DNA of 20,238 bases from a virus: IMG/VR virus record IMGVR_UViG_3300013132_000337, positions 1 to 20,238 of that record; one strand, 5' to 3'. The notes under the pieces were generated by a model. The model did not search any database, had not been told where the DNA came from, and was given only the letters and a program-made list of their open reading frames with translations. The translations under genes were made by a program, and so were the position numbers. Shown piece by piece: positions 1 through 8,568 of this stretch; positions within the stretch are counted from its first letter, which is position 1, and every line of letters starts with the position of its first letter.

Positions 1-3000
1 GTCGGTCGATCATGCTCAACTGGGGCAGCGCCTCGGAGAGAGCGTAAGCGGCACCCTCCCCGATGCGCAGTTCGCCTTCGGCTCCGCGACGGGCGCCGAG
101 CACTTGGCCGACACCAGGGATACTGGCCAACGCGCCAAGGTAGCCGGTGGCCTGCGTCCCTTCGGGCCCGAACTTTGCGCCAGTATCCACGTTCACTCCG
201 CCGACAAGGCTGTACGGGAGGGTGAAGCCCGGGCCTACCATCTTGGCGGCCTCGCGCATGTTGATGGGGAATCCACCAACTTTGAACAGGCGGTTCACGT
301 CGTCATAAGGCATGCGGGAACCGAACGCGATAGGCCCGGCGGGGGTGCTCAAACGGGATACGAAACCGCCAGCCTCTTGGAGGTACTCTGGTAGCATCTG
401 CTCGTACCAAGAGTCTTCGTCTTCTTCCATGGCTTTGCGGATATTCTCTTGGGCGTACATCCACTTTTTCATCTTGCCTGGGTCGAGGAACATTGCTCGC
501 AGCTGGGTGGGCACGTTATGTCGCGTCCAAGTGTAGAAGGGGACGAGACGACGGATGGTCTGCTCGGCGTCAGAAAGGTCAGCGTAGTCGAAGTGGAGAA
601 GGTTCACACGGTCAAGAGCGAACATCGGATCGTCGTAGCGCTTGATGCCGTCAAGGTAGGTGCCGAAACGGAGGAACAGTTCAGATGACTGCGCGAAGTT
701 GTTCATCCGCCGTTGGTAGCCGTTGGTAAGCGTAGCGTCAACGAACTTGCTGAACCCCTTACCTACCGGCGTGATGGCTTCCTCACCGCGGATCTGTACG
801 GTTTGCCCAAACCGCATTGCCCGCCCCTTTAGGCGCTCAGCCTCTTCCGGCGTGGCGGAGGCAAGTCTTCCCGTCAGCGCAATCGCGTCAGCGGTTTGCG
901 TGCTGCCGTAGCCGTTATAGAAAAGGAAGTCCTCAAGCACAGTGTAGGCATCCCGCTCGCCAATCTTCTTGCCAGCAAGTCGCTCTTTGAGTATCTTCCC
1001 AGCACGCTCAAGAATCTGCGCGTCCGACTGGCCAGGGAGTTCGCGGGCAGCGTCATTGTAAGCCTTCTTCAAACCGACTAGCAGTTGCCCGCCCTCGGCC
1101 AAGTTGCGGGCCGACACGCCACCTAGGAACGACATGTACACGCCGCCGATGATGTTAGTGATCACGTAAGCGGGGCCGCGGCCGACCGTCACACCAGTCT
1201 TCCACATAAGCAGTAGCGGGTCAGTGACCTTGTACACGAAGTCCCGGAACGCGGAAGTGGTCTCAGCGCGGTACATGTTCTCCAACACGACACGCACACC
1301 AGACGAGGCGTGCAGCCCCTGCAGCACCGGCGGCAGGTTCGTCGGGGCGGTGTCATCGATACCTCGAGAACCGATCACCGCCATATCGTTGTCGGTCAGC
1401 CACTCGCCGTATTCGGACATGCGGGAAACCTTCTTGGTGAGGTCAAGGTCGCCGATGTTCTTTTTGCGGAGAAGTGCCTGCTCAACTTTGTTTAGGTCAG
1501 TCAGATCGTCGAACGTGATGTCTTTGCCGCGGATGGCAAACCAGGTCTCCTTGATGGAGTCAGACAGGCGGGTGATGGATTCCATGTCCCCGATGGTGTA
1601 GGCGTCCTGCATCTGCGAGAGAAGGTCAGTCATCTTGGCTTCAGAGGCAAGTACGCGCGCCGCATCGAACTCGGCCTCACCGAGGTTCTTGGCCAACTTC
1701 TCCAGCGTGTTACGGTACGTTGCCAGCGGCGAACCCTTCGGCAGTTTGTAGCCGATAGCTCCGCGCAGCGCCTTGGCAGCCTTGTCAGCCTCGGCGCGAA
1801 TCTCCTTGATGGCTTCCTTGTCAAGTCCGCTTTCCTGTGCGCGCAGCAGCGCGTTATGGGCGCGAGAGTACAGGGTGGCTAGGCGTTGGATTTCCTCGGA
1901 GCGGGCCACCGCCGGCGCGTCTTTGAACTTCGCCCAGCGTTCCGCGGCCTTGCCGCGCAACTTTCGGGCCTCTTCGTACTCGGCGCGAATCTGCTCGCGG
2001 CGCACCAAAGCCGCCTCATAGTTGTCGAGTTCAGCCAGTTCAGCGGCGGATACTGCGTTGCGAAAACGGTTGCGAACAGCGCGCACCTCGGAAAGTTCCT
2101 TCGCCGCCGCCTGCTTCGCCTCGCCGGAAAGAACCAGGTCAGCGTACTTGTCTTCCATCGCAATGTACTCATCTTCAACGAAACCGGATCGGCTCGGCAC
2201 TTCCTCCATCCGCGTCGTAGCACGCGCGGCGCGGAGTTGCTCCAGCGCATCGTCATAAACCGCTTCGGCTCGTTGCATATCGAGTTCTGCGGCAGAGCGC
2301 GCATACCCGCTCAGGCGGGCGTTGATCTCCCCACGAGACGGACGTGCCTGCCGGGCCTCACGGGCCGCGTCCCGCAACCGTGCCCGTACAGCCGCCTGGC
2401 CTTGCACCGCGGCATCGTACTCGGCGTTCATCTTGATGCGCAGAGCTGTGGCTTCCGCGATAGTCTTGTCGCGGGTAGCCTCACCAGCCTCGTCGGCAAG
2501 TTTCTTGGCGGCAGCGGCACGCGAATCGTCGATACGTTTAGCAACCTGCGGGGCGGCCTTACGGACACCCGCAAGGAACTGCGACAGCCGGTCAAACTGC
2601 GCCTGTGTCGCCTGATAGTCCAGGTCGGCTACCAGCACACCGGCGCGCATCGCTTCAGAGACAAACAGTTTAGCGGCAACAGAGCGGGCAGAACTCTCTA
2701 AGTATCGTGTAGCCACCTGCACTGGGTCGGTTACAACTTCGTCGTAGCCAACCAGTTTGTTGATTTCCGAGTTAGCCAGCGCCTTGGTGTCGGTGCCCTC
2801 AATGCGGAAACCGCGCCGCGGATCGGACAGCGGAACAATCCACTCCTTACGGTGCGCGGACGGGGTATAGCCCAACTTCCCAGTGGTGCCAGTCACCATC
2901 TTGTACTTGCGCTGTGCCCTTGCAGCGCCCTCATCGGTTAGATACATTGGGGTGTAACCAGGGCCAAGGTCGTTGACAGAAATACCGGCAGCAATCTGAT

Positions 3001-4363
3001 CGGCGCGTGCAGCGCTGATGGCCTCTTTCAGTTTACGTCCCTGCGCCACACCGTCTTGGAACGCCTTCGACGCCGTGTCTGGCGCGACAGCCTCAGAGTC
3101 TTCAAAGCCGAGCAGCCGCCCCGCAAGGAAGTCGTCTGCGAGCCCTTGGTTAGCAAAGTCGCGCTCAATGGCGTTGTTCTCACCGATGACGTTCCATACC
3201 GCAAACATTCTGGTCAGGCGGGCCCGGGACATGTTGCGATGCGCGTTGCGCAAAGCGTCATACGTGGTGAGGGTTGTGCGGTCAAGGTTGTCCTTGAGAA
3301 TATCGAAGTTAGGATCCTGCATCGCGCGACGCAAACCGGTCTTCACTTTCGTCCACGCGGGACCGTACTGGCCACCGAGACCGGATCTGCCGGTAGCGGC
3401 GGACACCGCACGTCCCAGCGTTTCCGTAGCCTTGAAACGTGCTTCGTTAGCTCCCTGCGAAACTCCACCAAACGCACGGCCGCGGCCAGTGCTAGGGAGT
3501 AGCCCGACCGTTTTGCCGAGAACGGTGCGCACGGCGATACCGCCGCGCACCTCAGTGGGAAGTGACGAGAATACTTGGCGGGCAATGTCTTCGTCACCGA
3601 AAACGCGCGTAAGGTTGTCGAGCAGTCCGGCGCGGCCCTGCACCAGCAGAGATTCGCCCATGACGCGGCCCAGTTCTTCCTCGGCGATCTCTCGGCGCAG
3701 AACGGAATCGACGTTTGTTTCGTTGGCAACTTTTGTGTCGATAAGGTTCTTGCGGCGCAGAGCATACTGGTTGATTGCGTCGGCTTCCTCGTCGATGTTG
3801 CCCGCTACGCGCAGCAGTTCATCGCGCCTCTTGACCAAAGCACTGTTCTTGTATAAAGTCTCAATCACGTTGTCGGCATCCTTACCGGCGGCGCGCAGCG
3901 CCGTCTCGCCCACGTTCAAAGCGGCGGAACGAGTTGCGCGGGTAGCGGCAAGGGACGATACCGCTTTGCGGCCAAGTGTGCCTGGGGCACCCACGTACGA
4001 CAACGGGTCTGTGGCAACGTCGAAAGCGAACGCACCGCCAAGCTTGCCGATGCGTTCTAGGATGGAGTCGTCCTTACGGGTACGGAAGATGTCCCCGCCC
4101 GTAAGTTCTGGATCCACACCAGCGATCCGGAACGCGAGATTCCTAGGCGCGTTCAGTGCTTTGAACACAGTGTCAAGCACCCCAGGCCGCGTCTGCGCGG
4201 TAAGCCCGGACGGATCGATGTCAGCGCCGGCAAGCGCTAAGGCTTGCCCTCCGGCGCGGTTCACATTGTAGGTGTTGACGGTGCGCAACAGGTTGCGAAA
4301 CCGTTCGCCTTCCTCCCCTAGGGGGATCTGGCCGCGAAGTAGGTAGTCGTCCAGCGAGGCCAT
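1..4363 (-). CDS. Giant virion protein, N-terminal 1454 codons (probable internal/ejected virion protein)
   Basis: An open frame runs without a stop from ATG at 4363 to the window edge, so the true length exceeds 1454 residues. It begins 3 bases after the upstream stop, with AGGTAG as ribosome binding site. Visible parts: a mixed N-terminal region (1-330); a long Ala/Glu/Arg-rich helical, coiled-coil-like region (about 640-880); a hydrophobic Gly-rich stretch near 1055-1085 (PAYVITNIIGGVYMSF); and the motif VPFYTWTRHN at 1274-1283. From memory, FPFYTWTR-type motifs occur in very large phage virion or 'polyvalent' proteins, possibly the LPD38 domain; this is recall, not a search. No peptidoglycan hydrolase or protease signature is seen in the visible part. 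Position after two smaller internal-virion-like genes parallels T7 gp14-gp15-gp16, so a role inside the capsid or in DNA ejection is inferred. A tape-measure-like role cannot be excluded. Confidence 0.85.
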   Translation of the reverse strand, partial: MASLDDYLLRGQIPLGEEGERFRNLLRTVNTYNVNRAGGQALALAGADIDPSGLTAQTRPGVLDTVFKALNAPRNLAFRIAGVDPELTGGDIFRTRKDDSILERIGKLGGAFAFDVATDPLSYVGAPGTLGRKAVSSLAATRATRSAALNVGETALRAAGKDADNVIETLYKNSALVKRRDELLRVAGNIDEEADAINQYALRRKNLIDTKVANETNVDSVLRREIAEEELGRVMGESLLVQGRAGLLDNLTRVFGDEDIARQVFSSLPTEVRGGIAVRTVLGKTVGLLPSTGRGRAFGGVSQGANEARFKATETLGRAVSAATGRSGLGGQYGPAWTKVKTGLRRAMQDPNFDILKDNLDRTTLTTYDALRNAHRNMSRARLTRMFAVWNVIGENNAIERDFANQGLADDFLAGRLLGFEDSEAVAPDTASKAFQDGVAQGRKLKEAISAARADQIAAGISVNDLGPGYTPMYLTDEGAARAQRKYKMVTGTTGKLGYTPSAHRKEWIVPLSDPRRGFRIEGTDTKALANSEINKLVGYDEVVTDPVQVATRYLESSARSVAAKLFVSEAMRAGVLVADLDYQATQAQFDRLSQFLAGVRKAAPQVAKRIDDSRAAAAKKLADEAGEATRDKTIAEATALRIKMNAEYDAAVQGQAAVRARLRDAAREARQARPSRGEINARLSGYARSAAELDMQRAEAVYDDALEQLRAARATTRMEEVPSRSGFVEDEYIAMEDKYADLVLSGEAKQAAAKELSEVRAVRNRFRNAVSAAELAELDNYEAALVRREQIRAEYEEARKLRGKAAERWAKFKDAPAVARSEEIQRLATLYSRAHNALLRAQESGLDKEAIKEIRAEADKAAKALRGAIGYKLPKGSPLATYRNTLEKLAKNLGEAEFDAARVLASEAKMTDLLSQMQDAYTIGDMESITRLSDSIKETWFAIRGKDITFDDLTDLNKVEQALLRKKNIGDLDLTKKVSRMSEYGEWLTDNDMAVIGSRGIDDTAPTNLPPVLQGLHASSGVRVVLENMYRAETTSAFRDFVYKVTDPLLLMWKTGVTVGRGPAYVITNIIGGVYMSFLGGVSARNLAEGGQLLVGLKKAYNDAARELPGQSDAQILERAGKILKERLAGKKIGERDAYTVLEDFLFYNGYGSTQTADAIALTGRLASATPEEAERLKGRAMRFGQTVQIRGEEAITPVGKGFSKFVDATLTNGYQRRMNNFAQSSELFLRFGTYLDGIKRYDDPMFALDRVNLLHFDYADLSDAEQTIRRLVPFYTWTRHNVPTQLRAMFLDPGKMKKWMYAQENIRKAMEEDEDSWYEQMLPEYLQEAGGFVSRLSTPAGPIAFGSRMPYDDVNRLFKVGGFPINMREAAKMVGPGFTLPYSLVGGVNVDTGAKFGPEGTQATGYLGALASIPGVGQVLGARRGAEGELRIGEGAAYALSEALPQLSMIDR

Positions 4364-4366
4364 GGA

Positions 4367-5545
4367 CTACCTACCCGTAGAAGTTCCGCGTGCCCTTGCG
4401 ACAACGTAGTCATTCACAGAGTTGATGCCTGCCGCCTGCAACATCTGCCTACCCTGTGCGGTGCCCAGATAGCCTTCATACTCGTTGAAAGCAACAGCAA
4501 TGTCAGCCGGAGCCATCGGGGGGACCGTTTTCTGCGCCTCAAGCGCAATCAGCGCATCGTAGAAATCCTTGTCGGCCTGCGCTGCGCGGCCAGCGGCGGC
4601 ACGCCGGTCGGCTGCCTGCTGCGCGGCGATGGACTGCTCAAGTTCGAACGTCTTGTTAGCAATAGCCATGTTGATAGTGTTGTTCAACTGCTGAGCATAC
4701 GCGGGCCCCATCATACGGGCAACGTTACCCATGTACGCAAGATCGTCACGGGTCAGGTTCAAGTCGCGCAGAACATAGTCGGCAGCGATCTGCGAAGTAT
4801 CAGCAATACGGCCAGGGATATCGTAGAGCTCACCGGAAACCGGTACGAGACCAGTGGTCTCCGTCGGACCAGCCGGGCCCGCGGAGGTGATGTCTTGGGT
4901 TGCGGCTTGCGCATAGTCGCGGCCGATACGGCCGATATCCCCGTAAGCAGCGCGGGCGATGGCCTCGGCTGCAGCCGCGTCAGCGTCGGCGCGCTCAGCG
5001 AGTCCGCCGTACTCGCGTTCAAGGGCAGCGGTCTGACCGGCGCCGTAGTCGCGGAGAGTGCCCGCCCAGTTCCGCAAACCAGAGCGCATACCGCCGTAGC
5101 CGCCTCCGCCGCCACCGGATCCTCCGGCACCGCCCCCGCCTGCGGCGGCGCGGCGAGCCTCGAGAAGGGCCAGCATGTTAGACTGGTCTACCCCATTGCT
5201 CATAAGGTTTAGAGCAGTGGTGTCAAACGAGTAGCCTTCTTCATCTTCGCCAGCACCAAACTGGTCCACCAGGTAACTCGCGGTCGAGAAGGCGCCAACG
5301 GGTATCAAGACCCATTTGCCGCCACGCCGAACCCACTTGCCGACCTTGCGGGCAGTGCTGGCCGGCTTCTTCACAGAGGTGCCCGAGTCAGCCTTCTTGC
5401 CGCCACCAGTGACGGCACCCCAGACGCGCTTGACTACGCCGCCAGCCTCCTCAGCCGCCTTCTTGGTGCCCTTGGCGATGTCAACAACGTCGTCAGCAAC
5501 ACCACCTGGTGTGCCCCATCCTTTAGGTAAGCTTCCTCTGGCCAT
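4367..5545 (-). CDS. Gly/Ala-rich virion protein, 392 aa (internal-virion-like)
   Basis: ATG at 5545 follows GAGGAG with 5 bases between, and that site is the end of a repeated 28-base motif. The protein has a basic N-terminus (1-75), a short hydrophobic segment (WVLIPVGAFSTASYLV, about 77-92), a Gly-rich linker around residues 135-153 (GGGGAGGSGGGGGGYGG), and then a helical, Ala/Gln/Asp-rich C-terminal half. It shares an IxRIGRD motif with the 432-residue protein encoded just upstream, including a 12-base DNA identity. Place and composition resemble the internal core proteins of podoviruses, but no family is recognised with certainty. The short hydrophobic segment could be membrane-active during ejection; this is inference. 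The next gene starts 3 bases after its TAG. Confidence 0.85.
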   Translation of the reverse strand: MARGSLPKGWGTPGGVADDVVDIAKGTKKAAEEAGGVVKRVWGAVTGGGKKADSGTSVKKPASTARKVGKWVRRGGKWVLIPVGAFSTASYLVDQFGAGEDEEGYSFDTTALNLMSNGVDQSNMLALLEARRAAAGGGGAGGSGGGGGGYGGMRSGLRNWAGTLRDYGAGQTAALEREYGGLAERADADAAAAEAIARAAYGDIGRIGRDYAQAATQDITSAGPAGPTETTGLVPVSGELYDIPGRIADTSQIAADYVLRDLNLTRDDLAYMGNVARMMGPAYAQQLNNTINMAIANKTFELEQSIAAQQAADRRAAAGRAAQADKDFYDALIALEAQKTVPPMAPADIAVAFNEYEGYLGTAQGRQMLQAAGINSVNDYVVARARGTSTGR

Positions 5546-5550
5546 AGAAT

Positions 5551-5578
5551 CTCCTCAGTATCAGCCGCTCGTGGGGAG
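5551..5578 (-). promoter_or_regulatory. Repeated 28-base motif, copy 1
   Basis: Core 5563-5578 reads CTCCCCA-CGA-GCGGCT on the minus strand, followed by GA and TACTGAGGAG. The final GAGGAG is the ribosome binding site of the gene starting at 5545, so the motif and the translation start are physically joined. It fills most of the 34-base gap between two genes. Confidence 0.8.
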
Positions 5579-5579
5579 C

Positions 5580-6878
5580 CTAACTAACGAAGTTGGCGGC
5601 ACGTCCCACGCTAGCCCGCGCCTGACGGTTGATACGCTGCCTTTCCAAATCAGCCAACTGCTGCGTCTTCAGCGCTTCCGCCCGACGACGGTCCTCTACC
5701 AGACCCTGAAGCAGGCCGGCACTCTGGCCTCGGCGGGCCGCCACACGGCCCTGACCGGCCGCCGCCAGATAGTCGGCGTACGCGCCCGCTGCCGGTGAGG
5801 TATCTAAGCCCATCTGTGCGAGCGCGCTAGAGACATCTTGTCGGCCGCCAGCGACCCCGCGGCCGACGCCGCGAATATAGTCGTAGAGGCTGCGCTCCTC
5901 AGTGGCGGTGTCCCGGCCGATACGGTTGATGGTTTCCGCGTAGCCGCGCTCTGCTTCGCGGGCGGCGCGCATAAGATCTTCGTACTCCTCTGGGGTTAGC
6001 GCCTCAAGTTGCGTATCGACAACGCTGCCGGCTGTGTCGGCACCCGTGCCAGTACCAGCGACCGCGGCGGCTGTCGCTGCCGCAGCGTCCGCGCCTTTAC
6101 CCTTTCCTTTACCCTTGCCCCCTTTGCCTTTGCCGCCACCAGTCCCGGTGCCTGTCGCGCCCGCACCTGTTCCGGTTTTTGCCGTAGGAAGGTTCGCGGC
6201 GATGCGCGCAAACCTGCGATCCTCTGCACTCTGCCCCATCTGCGGCTGCCCTGTGGCGGACACCGGCGTTGCGGCAGCACCCCCCGCACCGAGAGCCCCA
6301 GTGAGAGCGGCTCCCGAAACCAGAACGCCGGCAGGGGTGCCGACATATGTGCGGAACTTTCCAGCTCCCTGCAAACCCGTTGTTACTGGCTGCTGTATGC
6401 CAGCGCGCAGTGCGCCAGGGGACGAGAGCGATCCCTTAGGCACTAGGCGTGTTCCGCGAATACCTGCGAGCGCAGAACTGACGGGGTTAGCTCCAGTTTT
6501 CAAACCCATACCGACTCCGCGCACGGCGCCTGCGGCACTGCCCGCACTTGCCGCGGTACCGAGAGTAGTGATCGCGCCCAGAGCGGTCTGCCCGAGTGCC
6601 CCCTTCAGGTCGCCTCGCTCCGCGCGGCGGGCGGCCTCTTGATAGTTGGCTACGCCGCTCAAGTTGTAGGTGCCGCGCGCCAGCGGATCGAGGACGGGCA
6701 TAGCGCCCATCACCAGCCGGTTCGCCATAGGGTTGTTGCTGATGACGTTACCCCAATAGTTTCCGGCACGCTGCGTGACCGCAGGGTTGAACGGGTTCAG
6801 ATTAGCGTTAGTCCAGGACAAAGCGTTACCGGTGCCAGACACCGCTTTCTTGCCCCAGTTGCGTGGATCCCAACTCAT
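5580..6878 (-). CDS. Gly/Ala-rich virion protein with Lys-Gly repeat, 432 aa (internal-virion-like)
   Basis: ATG at 6878 is preceded by GAGGTGA with 4 bases between, again the end of a copy of the repeated motif. The N-terminal 200 residues hold several Gly/Ala-rich hydrophobic stretches (for example GALGQTALGAITTLGTAA) that could insert in or lie along membranes. A low-complexity segment follows, with Thr-Gly repeats and then GKGKGGKGKGKGKG. The last 130 residues are charged and probably helical, with an IxRIGRD motif shared with the 392-residue neighbour. I do not recognise a named family. Position between a fibre-like gene and the giant virion protein, together with the composition, suggests an internal or ejected podovirus protein. 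The stop lies 2 bases beyond the core of motif copy 1. Confidence 0.85.
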   Translation of the reverse strand: MSWDPRNWGKKAVSGTGNALSWTNANLNPFNPAVTQRAGNYWGNVISNNPMANRLVMGAMPVLDPLARGTYNLSGVANYQEAARRAERGDLKGALGQTALGAITTLGTAASAGSAAGAVRGVGMGLKTGANPVSSALAGIRGTRLVPKGSLSSPGALRAGIQQPVTTGLQGAGKFRTYVGTPAGVLVSGAALTGALGAGGAAATPVSATGQPQMGQSAEDRRFARIAANLPTAKTGTGAGATGTGTGGGKGKGGKGKGKGKGADAAAATAAAVAGTGTGADTAGSVVDTQLEALTPEEYEDLMRAAREAERGYAETINRIGRDTATEERSLYDYIRGVGRGVAGGRQDVSSALAQMGLDTSPAAGAYADYLAAAGQGRVAARRGQSAGLLQGLVEDRRRAEALKTQQLADLERQRINRQARASVGRAANFVS

Positions 6879-6883
6879 GAAGT

Positions 6884-6911
6884 CACCTCACTAAAAGCCG
6901 CTGATGGGGAG
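6884..6911 (-). promoter_or_regulatory. Repeated 28-base motif, copy 2
   Basis: Core 6896-6911 reads CTCCCCA-TCA-GCGGCT on the minus strand, then TT and TAGTGAGGTG, one mismatch from the consensus tail. The GAGGTGA end is the ribosome binding site for the gene starting at 6878. It occupies nearly all of the 37-base intergenic gap. Confidence 0.8.
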
Positions 6912-6915
6912 GAGG

Positions 6916-8568
6916 TCATAGCGTTAGTCCTTCCAGCCAGTCTTTCTGCACGTATACGCCGGATGATATTTCGGCCTGCACGCATATCGCCGAAATCAGG
7001 TCGGACGATCCCGGCTCGGCCCCCACCGAGGCATGGTTACTGTAGTCCTCCATGCGGGGCCTTGTGTTGGTGGTGCCTGTCGCTGATGACGTGTAGTGGT
7101 ATTCAAAAACGCGGGAATCCGAGGTGGCGTATATGCTAGTAGTTGAGTTTGCGATGTCGTAAACTACTACAGCGGGCCTACTAGGGTCTTGCGCTGCGTT
7201 TGCCGCGTAAGCGGCGTCAAAGACCCCCAACGCTATGGATCCCCCGTAGGCAACCTTTGGTCCGTCCAAAACCGCAATAGTTGTAACTGCGCGCAACTCG
7301 CCATCTTTCCACAAGCCGGACACTGTAGTAACTGTCGGATAGGTGATTGTCGCCAGTGTTGGACTTGTTAGGTCCATCGCACCTATTCCTATAGTGTCGT
7401 CCGTCGAGCTGACCTGAGCGGCGCCTGTAACACTAGGTTGGTCGCTGACGGCTGCACCGCTTCTGTAGATATAGTAGAGTTTATCTCCGTATATTTCTTT
7501 AGAAAATCTCTCCTCAAGAAGAACCGGCATGGTGCCTGCCGCCCCGAACGTGTACGGGTGGACAGTGCCATCAACGTAAATGGTGTTGCCGCTGCCCCCG
7601 CCGACGCCGTGTCCGACAACAACGTGACCGTCGCCTGATGCACAGAACAGTTTTGTGTTGTTTACTGTTCCGCCAGTTGTCATTGTGGAGGTTAGGTCGG
7701 TATCGGTAACGGCGCCAGTACCGTCTATCTCCAAAAGCCAGATGCCTGCCGTCCATACACTGCTGATGAGTTTTTGCCCCGCAACTCCCCACAGAGATCC
7801 CGAGGATGGCCGTTTTCCTAACATCACATAGCCGTAGTCGTGAGTAACCCAGGTTGTTCCGTCGTTTACCGCTAACGCGTCTTTTCCGGCCGTTGATGCG
7901 GATGCGACTGCGAGTATTGTACCATCCGTGCAAAACGAAAAGGTGGTTGACGAGTAACTGCTCGGCCTTATCGCGGTAGGCAGGGATGTCACTGTACGCG
8001 TAGCCGCCACCCAGTCCTCGGCTATCAACGTAAACGCGTCATAATCTATCGTGTATCCGGCAGTTCCGTACACTAGAAACGCGGGATTATACTGCTGAGT
8101 AGCGACACCAAAAGATGAAGACGTGCGCGGCAAACCTGGTATACCGCTAGGGCTGATGAACTCATACTGGTCATAGCCCAGCGGCCCGCCGCTCCGGTAA
8201 ACAAGCCCAACCGCAAAGGGATCTGGGTAGTCCTCGTTGGCTGACAATATGATAGTGTCACCAACCTCCAACTTGACACTTGCCGCGTTTACAAAGTTCA
8301 CCACGGCGCCCGCTATGTCTACGGTACCAGTATTCGACGCTGGCGTATAGGTCACCACGTCCCCAATCAGCAGCTCGGCGTTACCAGTGATGTTAGTGAT
8401 GCTCTGGTCAACATACTGAGTGATTTCCTGCGTAGTGTTGTTGATACTCTGAACGGTCTCCCGCTCAAGATCCTTTACCTCCTCTTCGAGGCGGTCCAAC
8501 TGGTAGCTTTGCGGGGTGCGCGACGGCCCAAACTGTACCGTGTTACGGTCGTTGCGTGCCTCGCTCAT
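6916..8568 (-). CDS. Probable tail fibre / receptor-binding protein, 550 aa
   Basis: ATG at 8568 overlaps the upstream stop as ATGA, with GAGGAG 8 bases upstream. Residues about 21-62 form a predicted coiled coil (DRLEEEVKDLERETVQSI onward), typical of trimeric fibre stalks. A small beta segment follows with a GDVVTY...VGDTIILSANEDY pattern, OB-like in appearance. The remaining ~400 residues are rich in Thr, Ser, Gly, Ala and Val with few charged residues, as in beta-rich receptor-binding domains. The gene has visibly lower GC and a different codon choice from its neighbours, common for host-range genes acquired by exchange. No catalytic motif is recognised. It sits between the nozzle-like and internal-virion-like genes, a plausible place for a tail appendage. 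The function is inferred from architecture and position only. Confidence 0.8.
   Translation of the reverse strand: MSEARNDRNTVQFGPSRTPQSYQLDRLEEEVKDLERETVQSINNTTQEITQYVDQSITNITGNAELLIGDVVTYTPASNTGTVDIAGAVVNFVNAASVKLEVGDTIILSANEDYPDPFAVGLVYRSGGPLGYDQYEFISPSGIPGLPRTSSSFGVATQQYNPAFLVYGTAGYTIDYDAFTLIAEDWVAATRTVTSLPTAIRPSSYSSTTFSFCTDGTILAVASASTAGKDALAVNDGTTWVTHDYGYVMLGKRPSSGSLWGVAGQKLISSVWTAGIWLLEIDGTGAVTDTDLTSTMTTGGTVNNTKLFCASGDGHVVVGHGVGGGSGNTIYVDGTVHPYTFGAAGTMPVLLEERFSKEIYGDKLYYIYRSGAAVSDQPSVTGAAQVSSTDDTIGIGAMDLTSPTLATITYPTVTTVSGLWKDGELRAVTTIAVLDGPKVAYGGSIALGVFDAAYAANAAQDPSRPAVVVYDIANSTTSIYATSDSRVFEYHYTSSATGTTNTRPRMEDYSNHASVGAEPGSSDLISAICVQAEISSGVYVQKDWLEGLTL

Noticed and set aside
2327-2341. 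Possible seventh motif copy (CTCCCCACGAG on the plus strand)
   Set aside because: It shares only the CTCCCCA-CGA part with copy 1, lacks GCGGCT, is in the opposite orientation and lies in coding sequence of the giant gene.
3018-4271. Long plus-strand open frame (417 codons), with similar ones at 10428-11717, 13663-15282 and 15387-16952
   Set aside because: Each lies opposite a well-supported minus-strand gene, has composition typical of GC-rich shadow frames (Ser/Arg/Ala or Val/Arg/His-rich) and no suitable start context.
4900-5212. Plus-strand Arg-rich frame over the Gly-rich linker of the 392-residue protein
   Set aside because: It is the complement of Gly/Ala codon runs, which produces Arg/Pro-rich or Ala/Ser-rich shadow translations.
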